A stretch of 64,000 nt of DNA. It comes from JAQBZY01 sp038117205. Its GTDB lineage: Bacteria; Pseudomonadota; Alphaproteobacteria; Rhodospirillales; Casp-alpha2. The first letter of the stretch is position 1, and each line of letters starts with the position of its first letter. The notes beneath the pieces are model-generated. The model made no database searches. It saw only the letters and a program-made list of their open reading frames with translations, and was not told the origin of the DNA. Shown here piece after piece: positions 24,046 through 32,679 of this stretch. The stretch spans positions 20,025-84,024 of the forward strand of contig JAYOFL010000006.1 of the NCBI GenBank assembly GCA_038117205.1. The letters are read 5' to 3'. A program made the translations under genes and the position numbers.

Positions 24046-25392
24046 TCAACGTTCCAGCGCGCGCGGGTTGCTCTCGGCGAGCGTCGCTTCGACGGAAATG
24101 ATCAGTTCCGCGAAGACGTCGGGCGTGAGCCCGGCCTTGCCGGCGCGGATGCGTGCCGCCAGATCCCGCCGGACGTCCGAGCCCGCCGCCGTGTCGAGGC
24201 CCAGGCCGTCGATCTGCCGGCCGACGATGGCCATGGCGTTCGCCGCCATCAGCGCCTTGTACTTCGCCTCGCCCGACAAACCTTTCGCGACGTCGTTCCG
24301 AAGCGTTTCCCGCGCGATGTTGAGCAGCGCCGCGAGCGACGGCGAAGGCCGGTAGCGGGCGCGAAGCTCGCCGGCGTCGACGCCGGCGCGGCCGCCATCG
24401 GGTGCCGTCATGCGGAGGATTTCAAGCTCCAGCTCCGGGACGATGTGTCCCGTCAGGGCCAACTCCAGGTTTCGTTCGCCACCGGTGACGAAACGGTCCG
24501 CCTGCTGCAACGCGATCACCGCCCAGCGCATGTGTCCCATCACCTGCCAATAGGGGATGGCGGCGCGGTCGACTGTTTTGCCGGAGACTTCCTTGTAACC
24601 CTTGATGAACGCGTCCAGCGAGCCGGCGCCGCCGGCTTCCCGTTCCACGCCGCCGCCGAAGCGCCAGCACTTGGCGGTGAACCAGCCGATATCCTCCATC
24701 GGGTCGGACAGGCCGGCGAATTCCCAGTCCAGGATCGCCGTCAGCTTGCCGTCCTCGACCAGATAGTTGCCGGTGCGGAAGTCTCGGTGGCAGAAGGTGA
24801 CGGTCTGCGTCGCGGGCGCGTTCTTCTCCAGCCACGCCAGGCCCCATTCGAGGGCGGGATGCGCTTCCGGAAATTCGTCCAGGTGCCGGCGATAGTCGGC
24901 GATGCTGGCGGCGGTCGGCGTCGGCTGGGGGCTTTCCAGGAACGTAAGCGCTTCCGCGCCCTGGATGGCGTGAATGCGCGCCAGGTTGCGGCCGAGATCG
25001 GCGACAAGCTCTTCGTTCAGCGGCCCCTTGGTGAGCGGCTGGCGGAGCGACGCGCCCGGCACCCGGTGCATCAGGAAGAACGGCGAGCCGAGCACGCTCG
25101 TATCCTCGCACAGCACGCACGGCGTCGGCACCAGGACGCCGCCCTTGTGCGCCAGCTTGAGGATATGGAACTCGGCGGCGCGGCCGTGGCTGACGGCGAC
25201 GCCGGAAGGCGCGTCCTTCCGCAGCACCAGATCGGGGCTGCCTTTCCATTCGCCGTCGGCGACGTCGAGCAGCACGCGCCAGTTCTCCTGGATGGCGCCG
25301 CCGGACAGCAGCGACATCTCGCGGATCGTCACGGCGCCGCCGGCGGCGGCGGAGAGCCAGGCCGTCAGGCGTTCGGTCGCTTCGGCGTTCAT
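24046..25392 (-). CDS. aminoglycoside phosphotransferase (APH)-like kinase, possible hydroxyacyl-CoA kinase
   Basis: A 448-residue kinase-fold protein. The ATP-binding region has LVLRKDAPSG, the catalytic loop reads FCHRDFRTGNYL (Brenner-type HxD) and the metal site ILDWEFAG is clear. The first 350 residues are the APH domain; the remaining ~100 are helical and match the tail of the ACAD-associated subgroup. Its ATG overlaps the stop of the upstream acyl-CoA dehydrogenase gene by one base (TGATG). APH domains joined to or paired with ACADs (human ACAD10/11, bacterial LvaA with LvaC) phosphorylate 4-hydroxyacyl-CoA esters, so that is the best guess here. Antibiotic resistance is unlikely. Confidence 0.75.
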   Translation of the reverse strand: MNAEATERLTAWLSAAAGGAVTIREMSLLSGGAIQENWRVLLDVADGEWKGSPDLVLRKDAPSGVAVSHGRAAEFHILKLAHKGGVLVPTPCVLCEDTSVLGSPFFLMHRVPGASLRQPLTKGPLNEELVADLGRNLARIHAIQGAEALTFLESPQPTPTAASIADYRRHLDEFPEAHPALEWGLAWLEKNAPATQTVTFCHRDFRTGNYLVEDGKLTAILDWEFAGLSDPMEDIGWFTAKCWRFGGGVEREAGGAGSLDAFIKGYKEVSGKTVDRAAIPYWQVMGHMRWAVIALQQADRFVTGGERNLELALTGHIVPELELEILRMTAPDGGRAGVDAGELRARYRPSPSLAALLNIARETLRNDVAKGLSGEAKYKALMAANAMAIVGRQIDGLGLDTAAGSDVRRDLAARIRAGKAGLTPDVFAELIISVEATLAESNPRALER

Positions 25393-26603
25393 CAGGCGTC
25401 CGGCGCTCCCCAACTCCAGAAATCGAGGCCGTTCTCGCGCAGGAGCCCGGCCAGCACCATCTTGTGCACTTCCGAGGCGCCGTCGACCAGCCGCGCCTGC
25501 CGGGCGTAGCGGTAGATCCATTCCAGCACCGTGTCCTTGGAATAGCCCTTGGCGCCGCAAAGCTGGATCGCCGTGTCGACGGCCTGATGCAGGGCGTCGG
25601 CGACGACGACCTTGGCCATGGAGACTTCCTTGCGGCCGCGCGAGCCCTGATCGAGCGCCCAGGCGGCGCGCATGGTGAGCAACCGGCTGATGTCGATGGC
25701 CATGGCGGCATCGCCCAGCAGCATCTGCACGCTTTCCTTGTCGATCAGTTTCTGGCCGAAGGCTTCCCGCTCGGCGATGTACTCGCCGGCGATCTCGAGG
25801 GAGCGCTTGGCGAGGCCGGTCCAGCGCATGCAGTGCGTGAGCCGCGCCGTGGCGAGCCGGATCTGCACGCACTTCATGCCTTCGCCGACACCCATCAGGC
25901 GGTTCTCGTCCGGGATCTCCAGGCCGTCGAAAGTGAGCTCGCAATGACCGCCGTGCTCCTCCGGACCCATGATCGGGACGCGGCGCTCGATCTTCCAGCC
26001 CGGCTGATCCTTGTGATAGAGGAACGCCGTCAGGTTGCGGCGATGGTCGTCGGAGGTGCGGGCGAGAAGGATGAAATGGTCCGCGGCCTCGGCGCCGGTG
26101 ATGAACCACTTGCGGCCGTGCACGATCCACTTGTCGCCCTTCTGGACGGCGCGGGTCTGCATCATGCCGGCCGGGTCGGAGCCGGCGCCCGGCGCCGGTT
26201 CGGTCATGACGATGGAGGACCGCACCTTGCCGTCGATGATCGGCTGTAGCCACTTGTCCTTCTGCGCGTCGGTCGCAACCTTGTTGAGGACGAACATGTT
26301 GCCGTCGTCCGGCGCCGCGGCGTTGAAGACGGCCGGGCCGAAGATGGAGCGGTTCATTTCCTCGTAGCAGGCGGCCATGCCGACGGTCGAGAACCCCCGG
26401 CCGCCGCGCTCCTTCGGCATGGAGAGCGCCCACAGCTTCGCCTTCCGCGCTTCGGCGCGGAGCTTGTCCAGAAGGGGCTCCGCGATGTTCTCGTGGTCGT
26501 CGTAGCTGGCCGGATCGGATTCCAACGGAATGATGCGCTGGTCGACGAAGGCGCGGATGGCGCGCCGTGTTTCCTCGACCTCCTGGGGAAGCGTGAAGTC
26601 CAT
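25392..26603 (-). CDS. acyl-CoA dehydrogenase (ACAD10/11-like)
   Basis: A 403-residue FAD-dependent enzyme with the conserved TEPAPGAGSD substrate/FAD loop, GRKWFITGA, and the C-terminal quinone-binding segment QLCGAKGYSKDT. The position that carries the catalytic Glu in medium-chain enzymes (YEGT) reads VDGASEVH, the form found in ACAD10/11-like members. It is coupled to the APH-like kinase gene by a one-base overlap, the same partnership that is a single polypeptide in animals. It could dehydrate or rearrange a phosphorylated 4-hydroxyacyl-CoA rather than carry out plain beta-oxidation; this is inference. Confidence 0.85.
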   Translation of the reverse strand: MDFTLPQEVEETRRAIRAFVDQRIIPLESDPASYDDHENIAEPLLDKLRAEARKAKLWALSMPKERGGRGFSTVGMAACYEEMNRSIFGPAVFNAAAPDDGNMFVLNKVATDAQKDKWLQPIIDGKVRSSIVMTEPAPGAGSDPAGMMQTRAVQKGDKWIVHGRKWFITGAEAADHFILLARTSDDHRRNLTAFLYHKDQPGWKIERRVPIMGPEEHGGHCELTFDGLEIPDENRLMGVGEGMKCVQIRLATARLTHCMRWTGLAKRSLEIAGEYIAEREAFGQKLIDKESVQMLLGDAAMAIDISRLLTMRAAWALDQGSRGRKEVSMAKVVVADALHQAVDTAIQLCGAKGYSKDTVLEWIYRYARQARLVDGASEVHKMVLAGLLRENGLDFWSWGAPDA

Positions 26604-26694
26604 TTTGCGTCTCCGCGATTGCTGCCGGATGCCCGCGCGGAACTGCGGACGGCTCTTTAATAGCGCCTCGGCGTGGGCTTGTCGAAGGATGCGG

Positions 26695-27582
26695 TTAAGT
26701 CTTGCGGATCACCGGCCCGACGCCGCCGAAATCCCCGGAAATCGCCTCGCGGATGGGCCAGGCGCCGCCGGAGACGGCGCGCAGGAAGTCGGCGACGGCG
26801 GCGTTGAAGCCGGTCGGCTCTTCCAGGTTGATCAGGTGCCCGGCCTTCGGGAAGCACGCGAGGCCAGCGCTCGGCATGGTGCGCTTGAGCCAGACGTTGA
26901 TGTCGATGCAGGCCTCGTCCTCGTCGCCGATCATCAGGAGCGTCGGGATCGTGCAGGCCTTCAGCGCCGTCTCGAAACCCATCAGCGTCGGCCGCTCGCC
27001 CTGCACCTTGGAGAGCGTCATGGCCGCGCCGAGGGCGGGGCGGGCCGCCATGTGGTCTCTGAACTCGGCCCAGCCGCGCGGGTCCTTGCGGCGGAGCTGC
27101 GTGCGCGTCGGGCCGTTGGCGAAATCGTCGGCGGGAATGCTTCCCTCGTCGAGGATGCGCTTCGAAAGCTTCTTCGCCTCGATCGAGAAATTCGCCTGTT
27201 GCGTCGTCCATGATCCGGACCCACCGGACGCCGCGACGACGGCGATCACCCGCGTCGGATGTTCGAGCCCGATCCGGAGCGCCGTGTAGGCACCCATGGA
27301 CAGACCGATGACGATGGCCTTGTCGATTTTCAGATGATCGAGCACGGCGACCGCGTCGGCGATGACGATGTCCTGGCCGTAGTCCTTTTCCTCGGTCGGC
27401 ACGTCGGACGGCGGATAGCCGCGTCCGGCGGTGACGATGCAGCGGTGATCGCGGGTGAAATGCCGGACCTGCTGTTCCCAACTCCGGTGATCGCCGGCGA
27501 ATTCGTGCAGGAACAGGATCGGCGTGCCGCTGCCCGTGTCCTCGAAATACAGGTTTACGCCTTGGCGCGTGACGTGCGGCAT
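26695..27582 (-). CDS. alpha/beta-hydrolase
   Basis: A 295-residue hydrolase with oxyanion segment FLHEFAGDHRSW, nucleophile elbow GLSMGAY (catalytic Ser near residue 95), acid in IGDEDEA and histidine in KAGHLINLEEP. The overall pattern is close to 3-oxoadipate enol-lactonase and related esterases. It lies 16 bases downstream of the SDR gene and 91 bases upstream of the acyl-CoA dehydrogenase in the same direction. In the context of a hydroxyacid pathway it could open a gamma-lactone to the free 4-hydroxyacid, but this is speculation from position. Confidence 0.75.
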   Translation of the reverse strand: MPHVTRQGVNLYFEDTGSGTPILFLHEFAGDHRSWEQQVRHFTRDHRCIVTAGRGYPPSDVPTEEKDYGQDIVIADAVAVLDHLKIDKAIVIGLSMGAYTALRIGLEHPTRVIAVVAASGGSGSWTTQQANFSIEAKKLSKRILDEGSIPADDFANGPTRTQLRRKDPRGWAEFRDHMAARPALGAAMTLSKVQGERPTLMGFETALKACTIPTLLMIGDEDEACIDINVWLKRTMPSAGLACFPKAGHLINLEEPTGFNAAVADFLRAVSGGAWPIREAISGDFGGVGPVIRKT

Positions 27583-27598
27583 GACCGGAGTTCCTTCT

Positions 27599-28363
27599 TC
27601 AGAGACTGCTGACGAGATGACCGCCGTCGACGGGAATGACGGCGCCGGTCATGTAGGAAGAGGCGTCGGAAACGAGCAGCAGCAGCGGCCCGTCCAGATC
27701 CGTCATGCGGCCGACCCGGCGCATGGGGATACGCTTGATCATCGTCTGTCCGACGTCGGAGGCGAGAAAGCCCTGGTTGATGTCGGTCTCGACGTAACCC
27801 GGCGCCAGCGCGTTGACGCGGATGCCGAAGCGGGCGAGTTCCAGGGCCAGCACCTTGGTCATCTGCACGATGCCGGCCTTCGAGATGGCGTAGGGTGCGA
27901 CGCCGGGCGAGACGCGGAAGCCGAGGATCGACGCCGTGTTGACGATGACGCCGCCGCCGTTGTCGCGCATCCGCTTGGCGGTTTCCTGGGCGACGATCCA
28001 GGCCCCTTCCAGGTTGGTGTCGACGACCTTGTGCCAATCGTCGTCGGTGACGTCGAGGGCCGCGGCGCCGCTGGCGACGCCGGCGTTATTGACGAGGATG
28101 TTCGGCACGCCGATTTCGGCCGCCACCTCGTCGAGGGCGGCGGCGACGGTCTCGCGGTCCGTCACGTCCATGCCGACGGCGATGGCGCGGCCGCCGGATT
28201 TCTCGATCTCGGCGGCAAGCGTCTGCAACCGGTCGCGGCGGCGTGCCGCCACGGCGACGGTGGCGCCGGCGGCGGCGAGGACGCGCGCCACATGCTCGCC
28301 GATCCCGGAGGATGCGCCGCTGACGAAAGCGACGCGCCCGGTCAACAGAGCTTGCGATGTCAT
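27599..28363 (-). CDS. short-chain dehydrogenase/reductase
   Basis: A 254-residue classical SDR: cofactor loop GASSGIGEH (15-23), NNAG, catalytic Ser in TASIL, catalytic YAISK near residue 157 and a C-terminal VDGGHL typical of the family. The ATG at 28363 overlaps the stop of the acyl-CoA ligase gene (ATGA). It would interconvert a hydroxy and an oxo group on the acid or CoA ester activated by that ligase, the role that LvaD plays in levulinate degradation. An arginine in the second strand (AARRRD) suggests NADP preference. Confidence 0.8.
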   Translation of the reverse strand: MTSQALLTGRVAFVSGASSGIGEHVARVLAAAGATVAVAARRRDRLQTLAAEIEKSGGRAIAVGMDVTDRETVAAALDEVAAEIGVPNILVNNAGVASGAAALDVTDDDWHKVVDTNLEGAWIVAQETAKRMRDNGGGVIVNTASILGFRVSPGVAPYAISKAGIVQMTKVLALELARFGIRVNALAPGYVETDINQGFLASDVGQTMIKRIPMRRVGRMTDLDGPLLLLVSDASSYMTGAVIPVDGGHLVSSL

Positions 28364-30054
28364 GCGGACGTATTCTCCTCGGTGGCGCCTTCCGGCGGCG
28401 CGGCGGCGATCTCCTTGGCGGTCTCGCGCAGGACGAACTTCTGTATCTTGCCGGTGGAGGTCTTCGGCAGCGGTCCGAACACGATCCTGGCCGGCGCCTT
28501 GAAGCGGGCCATCCGGTCCTTGCACCAGTCGATCAGTTCCTTGGCGTCGAGGGTCGTTTCCGCCGCGCCGATCCGCGTGACGAAGGCGCACGGCACCTCG
28601 CCCCACTTCTCGTCCGGCATGGCGACGACGGCGCATTCCATGACGCCCGGATGCTTGTAGAGGCATTCCTCGACCTCGAGGGACGAGATGTTCTCGCCGC
28701 CGGAAATGATGATGTCCTTGGAGCGGTCCTTGATCTCGACATAGCCGTCGGGATGCATGACCGCCAGATCGCCGGTGTGGTACCAGCCGCCCTTGAACGC
28801 TTCGGCGGTCGCCGCGGGGTTCTTCAGGTATCCGCGCATGACGGTGTTGGAGCGCAGCATGATCTCGCCGATGGTCTCGCCGTCGGCCGGGACTTCGTTC
28901 ATTGTACCGGGATCGCGCACGGTCTGGTCGAAGAGCGTCGGGTAGCGCACGCCCTGGCGCGATATCTTGAGCGCCTTGGCCTCCAGATCGAGACCGTCCC
29001 ATTCGTCCTGCCAGGCGCAGACGGTGGAGGGGCCGTAAGATTCCGTCAGGCCGTAGAGGTGCGTCACATGGAAGCCCATGGCTTCCATCTTGGCGATGAC
29101 GGCGCTCGGCGGAGCGGCGCCGCCGGTCGCGACCTCGATGGTGTGGGCGAACTTGCGCTTCACGTCGTCCGGCGCGTGCACCAGCATGTTGAGGACGATC
29201 GGCGCGCCGCACATGTGCGTGACGCGGTGCTCCTCGATCAGCGGGAAGATCAGCGCCGGGTCCACCTTGCGGAGGCAGACGTGCGTGCCGCCGACGGCGG
29301 TCACGGCCCACGGGTAGGACCAGCCGTTGCAATGGAACATGGGCAGCGTCCAAAGATAGACGCTCTCCGAACCCAGCCGGAAGACCAGCGCGTTGCCGAG
29401 CGCGTTCAGGAACGCGCCCCGGTAATTGTAGACCACGCCCTTCGGGTTGCCGGTGGTGCCCGACGTGTAGTTGAGGCAGATCGCCTGCCATTCCTCGGCC
29501 GGCGGCTGCCATTGGAAGTCCGGATCGCCCCCCTCCAGGAACCGCTCGTAGGTCATGTCGCCGATCAGCCGGCCGGCGTCGGCCAGCGGGTCGTCGACGT
29601 CGATGACGACGATCTCGCCGCCGGTACGCATGGCCAGCGCGTCGGAAATGACGCTCGAATACTCCCGGTCGGTGATCAGCACCTTGCTTTCGGCGTGATC
29701 GAGGATGAACGCCAGGGTGTGCGCGTCGAGCCGGTAGTTGAGCGCGTTCAGGACCGCGCCCGACATCGGTACGCCGTAATGCGCCTCCAACAGCGCCGGC
29801 GCGTTCGGCGACATGACGGAAACCGTATCGCCCTTGCCGATGCCGAGCTTGCCGAGCGCCGACGCCAGCCGCTTGCACCGGCGGTCGAACTCGCGCCAGG
29901 TGGTCCGGTGCGGGCCGTGAATGACGGCGGTCCGGTCGGGATAGACACGGGCCGCCCAGTCCAGAAAGGAAAGCGGTGTCAGCGGCTGGAAGTTGGCGGC
30001 ATTCCGGTCGAGACCGGTGTCGTAGATGGATGCGGATGGCGGCTGTTCGGCCAC
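28360..30054 (-). CDS. acyl-CoA synthetase (AMP-forming, ANL superfamily)
   Basis: A 564-residue adenylate-forming ligase with the P-loop YTSGTTGNPKG, GLTESYGP, YHTGDLA and the C-terminal catalytic lysine motif KTSTGKIQK. It activates a carboxylic acid with ATP and CoA. I start it at GTG 30054, which follows GGGGAGGA by four bases, and not at far-upstream codons whose translation looks non-coding. It is the first gene of the leftward operon ligase-SDR-hydrolase-ACAD-APH. Resemblance is to medium-chain or AMP-binding FadD3/AlkK-like enzymes. The acid substrate is not known. Confidence 0.85.
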   Translation of the reverse strand: MAEQPPSASIYDTGLDRNAANFQPLTPLSFLDWAARVYPDRTAVIHGPHRTTWREFDRRCKRLASALGKLGIGKGDTVSVMSPNAPALLEAHYGVPMSGAVLNALNYRLDAHTLAFILDHAESKVLITDREYSSVISDALAMRTGGEIVVIDVDDPLADAGRLIGDMTYERFLEGGDPDFQWQPPAEEWQAICLNYTSGTTGNPKGVVYNYRGAFLNALGNALVFRLGSESVYLWTLPMFHCNGWSYPWAVTAVGGTHVCLRKVDPALIFPLIEEHRVTHMCGAPIVLNMLVHAPDDVKRKFAHTIEVATGGAAPPSAVIAKMEAMGFHVTHLYGLTESYGPSTVCAWQDEWDGLDLEAKALKISRQGVRYPTLFDQTVRDPGTMNEVPADGETIGEIMLRSNTVMRGYLKNPAATAEAFKGGWYHTGDLAVMHPDGYVEIKDRSKDIIISGGENISSLEVEECLYKHPGVMECAVVAMPDEKWGEVPCAFVTRIGAAETTLDAKELIDWCKDRMARFKAPARIVFGPLPKTSTGKIQKFVLRETAKEIAAAPPEGATEENTSA

Positions 30055-30221
30055 GGCGTCCTCCCCGGAGTTTAGCTGTGTTCTTGTTGTGCCAGAGAGA
30101 TAGCATCCCGGAGCGGGTGGCGGAAGGGCGGAGAGCCGCCATTCCACCACGCCGCATGGACAACGCCGTTGCAGCATGATTTAGTCCCGGGTCGAGGGAG
30201 CCCAGAAAGAGCGATACCTTC
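30055..30221. promoter_or_regulatory. divergent promoter region between acyl-CoA ligase and nitrilase genes
   Basis: These 167 bases separate two divergent operons and should carry both promoters. The leftward Shine-Dalgarno GGGGAGGA sits at its left edge. No palindromic operator or repeat stands out. Confidence 0.4.
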
Positions 30222-31079
30222 ATGAGCGACACTTTCAAGGTCGGACTTGTCCAGAATTGCGGCGGCGCCGACATGGCGAAAACGCTCGACCGGGCCCGGG
30301 ATTTGGCCCGGGAAGCGGTCGCTGGCGGCGCGCAACTGGTCGTGCTGCCGGAATTCTTCGCCTGCTATCACGTGGACGACACCGGCATTCACACCGACCC
30401 CAGGACGGAGGCCGAGCACCCGGGGCTCGCGATGTTCCGCGATTTCGCCCGGGAGACGGGGGCGTGGACCGTGCTCGGCTCGCTCGCCATCTCGGCGCCG
30501 GGCGGTCGCTCCTTCAACCGGCAGTTCGTGATCGACGACAAGGGCGCCGTGCGGGCGACCTATGACAAAATTCACCTGTTCGACGTCAACATCGGCGCCG
30601 ACGAGCGTTACCGCGAGTCGGCGAGCATTCATCCCGGCGAGCGGGCCGTCGTAACGGAAACGCCGTGGGGACCGATGGGCCTCACCATCTGCTACGACGT
30701 CCGCTTCCCGCACCTGCACCGGGACCTCGCCAAGGCCGGCGCCATGTTCCTGACCAGTCCGGCGGCGTTCACCGCCAAGACCGGCGAGGCGCACTGGCAC
30801 GTCTTGCTGCGGGCGCGGGCGATCGAGACCGGCTGCTACGTCTTCGCGCCCTGCCAGTCTGGATCGCACGGCCGGGCCCGGACCTACGCGCATTCGCTGG
30901 TGGTCGGCCCCTGGGGCGACGTGTTGGTGGACGCCGGCGAGGAGGAATGCGCCGTCGTCGTCGAAATCGATCCGGCCGAGGTCGGCAAGGCGCGGGGCCG
31001 TATTCCCGCCCTCAAGCACGATCGGCCCTATGACATCGTCGGCGACGTCGCCGGCGATCTGGAAAGCGCCGCGGAATAG
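30222..31079 (+). CDS. carbon-nitrogen hydrolase (nitrilase superfamily, Nit-type amidase)
   Basis: A 285-residue cytoplasmic amidase with the full Glu-Lys-Cys triad: E44 in VLPEFF, K116 in YDKIHLFD and C157 in TICYDVRFP. The KIHLFD and CYDVRFP wording is that of Nit1/Nit2-like omega-amidases, which hydrolyse deaminated glutathione, 2-oxoglutaramate or succinamate. It starts an operon with an N-formylglutamate deformylase gene 9 bases downstream, so a shared role in clearing amide derivatives of C5 acids is plausible. Confidence 0.85.
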   Translation: MSDTFKVGLVQNCGGADMAKTLDRARDLAREAVAGGAQLVVLPEFFACYHVDDTGIHTDPRTEAEHPGLAMFRDFARETGAWTVLGSLAISAPGGRSFNRQFVIDDKGAVRATYDKIHLFDVNIGADERYRESASIHPGERAVVTETPWGPMGLTICYDVRFPHLHRDLAKAGAMFLTSPAAFTAKTGEAHWHVLLRARAIETGCYVFAPCQSGSHGRARTYAHSLVVGPWGDVLVDAGEEECAVVVEIDPAEVGKARGRIPALKHDRPYDIVGDVAGDLESAAE

Positions 31080-31088
31080 GGTGCCGCC

Positions 31089-31922
31089 ATGGAACTGTTC
31101 AAATTCACGCCGGGGAACTCGCCGCTTCTGGTCAACGTACCGCACGCCGGGACATACATTCCGCCGGAATTGAAGTCCCGCATGACGGCGGTTGCCGACG
31201 AGCTGCCGGACACGGACTGGCACATCGACAAGCTTTACGACTTCGCGCCGAACATGGGCGCCTCAATGCTGGTGGCGACGCACAGCCGCTTCGTGATCGA
31301 CCTCAACCGGTCGCCCGACGACAAGCCGCTCTATCCGGGGCAGGACGCGGAAGGGCTCTGTCCGCTCGGCACCGGCCGCAACGATTCCGTCTACAAGGCC
31401 GGCATGGAACCCGACGCCGCCGAGGTCGCGGAACGCTGCGACACATACTGGCGGCCTTACCACGCCAGGCTCCGTCAGGCGCTCGACGACATCAAGGCGA
31501 AGCACGGCTACGCACTGCTGTGGGATGCCCACTCGATCAAGAGCCGGCTGCCGCGGTTTTTCCAGGGCAAGCTCTGGGATCTCAATTTCGGCACCAACAA
31601 CGGCAAGACCTGCGCGCCGGAACTGGAAGACAAGCTGAAGCAGATCGCCGTCAGTCTCGTCGGCTACACGCACGTCATGAACGGCCGCTACATCGGTGGC
31701 TACATCACGCGCCACTACGGCGATCCGGCGAACGGCGTGCAGGCGGTGCAGCTCGAACAGAGCTGGGCCACCTATATGCAGGAAGAGCCGCCCTACGCCT
31801 ACGACAACGATCTGGCGCGGCGGGTCCGCCCGGTATTGCAGAAATTCCTGCGCACGATGCTGAATTTCCGGCCCACCGACGGGCCGCTCGGCGTCATGGC
31901 GCTGGCCGACGAGGAAGGCTGA
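31089..31922 (+). CDS. hutG: N-formylglutamate deformylase
   Basis: A 277-residue zinc amidohydrolase of the N-formylglutamate family (FGase), which releases formate and glutamate in the last step of the five-step histidine route. Recognisable are NVPHAGTYIP near the N-terminus, DLNRSPDD, LLWDAHSIKS and the GGYITRHYGDP segment. No other hut genes are nearby, so the name rests on sequence only. It is co-transcribed with the nitrilase. A more distant FGase-family gene lies at 62021-62920. Confidence 0.75.
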   Translation: MELFKFTPGNSPLLVNVPHAGTYIPPELKSRMTAVADELPDTDWHIDKLYDFAPNMGASMLVATHSRFVIDLNRSPDDKPLYPGQDAEGLCPLGTGRNDSVYKAGMEPDAAEVAERCDTYWRPYHARLRQALDDIKAKHGYALLWDAHSIKSRLPRFFQGKLWDLNFGTNNGKTCAPELEDKLKQIAVSLVGYTHVMNGRYIGGYITRHYGDPANGVQAVQLEQSWATYMQEEPPYAYDNDLARRVRPVLQKFLRTMLNFRPTDGPLGVMALADEEG

Positions 31923-31934
31923 GAGAGCCGCTTC

Positions 31935-32675
31935 TCAGCACCGGCCGCCGGAAACCGGCATGACGGTGCCCGTCACGTAGGCCGCGTCGTCGGACGCCAG
32001 CCAATAGATTCCCGCCGCCACTTCCTCGACGGTGCCGATCCGGCCCATCGGTACCTCGTGCTTGTAGGCGTCGAAGCGCGCCGCGATGCCGCCGGCCTTG
32101 GCCATGTCGGTCATCGTGTAGCCGGGCGCCACGGCGTTGACGCGGATGCCCTCCGTGCCGACCTCGCGGGCGAGCCCTTTGACGTAGATGTCGATGGCGC
32201 CCTTCAATGCGGCGTAGTCGGCCCACTGATTCGGGCCGCCGGCGAGCGTCGCCGTCGACGACAGGTTGACGATGGCGCCGCCCTTGCCGCCGGCCGACGT
32301 CGCCATGCGCTTGACCGCTTCCCGGCACATCAGGACCGTGCCGATGAAGTTGACGCGGGCGACTTCCTCCAGGACTTCCGCCGTCACTTCCGTCTGACGG
32401 CGCTTCGGCCCGGTGATGCCGGCGTTGTTGACGACGGCGTCGGGACGGATGCCGTCCGCGTCGAGCGCGGCGAACAGCGCCAGGATGTCGGCTTCCTTGC
32501 CGACGTCGCAACGGATCGCCCGCGCATTCGCCTCCGCCGCCACTGCGTCGGCGGCGGCCTGGTTCGAGACGTAGGTGAAGATCACGCGCCAGCCCTCGGC
32601 GGCGAAGCGCCTGACCACGGCGGCGCCGATACCGCGCGAGCCGCCGGTGATGAGGGCCGTCTTCTTGTCCGTCAT
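31935..32675 (-). CDS. short-chain dehydrogenase/reductase
   Basis: A 246-residue SDR with the cofactor loop GGSRGIGA (11-18), NNAG, a catalytic Ser in LSSTA and the YAALK dyad near 153-157. It ends in a short SGGRC instead of the usual DGG tail. It is the last gene of the long leftward TTT/TPP/aldehyde dehydrogenase operon, 4 bases after the aldehyde dehydrogenase stop. It probably oxidises or reduces a hydroxy/oxo intermediate of the imported acid. Confidence 0.8.
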   Translation of the reverse strand: MTDKKTALITGGSRGIGAAVVRRFAAEGWRVIFTYVSNQAAADAVAAEANARAIRCDVGKEADILALFAALDADGIRPDAVVNNAGITGPKRRQTEVTAEVLEEVARVNFIGTVLMCREAVKRMATSAGGKGGAIVNLSSTATLAGGPNQWADYAALKGAIDIYVKGLAREVGTEGIRVNAVAPGYTMTDMAKAGGIAARFDAYKHEVPMGRIGTVEEVAAGIYWLASDDAAYVTGTVMPVSGGRC

Positions 32676-32679
32676 GCGA

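Noticed and set aside
24046..25392. Aminoglycoside resistance kinase
   Set aside because: The one-base overlap with an acyl-CoA dehydrogenase gene and the extra C-terminal region point to the ACAD-associated metabolic subgroup.
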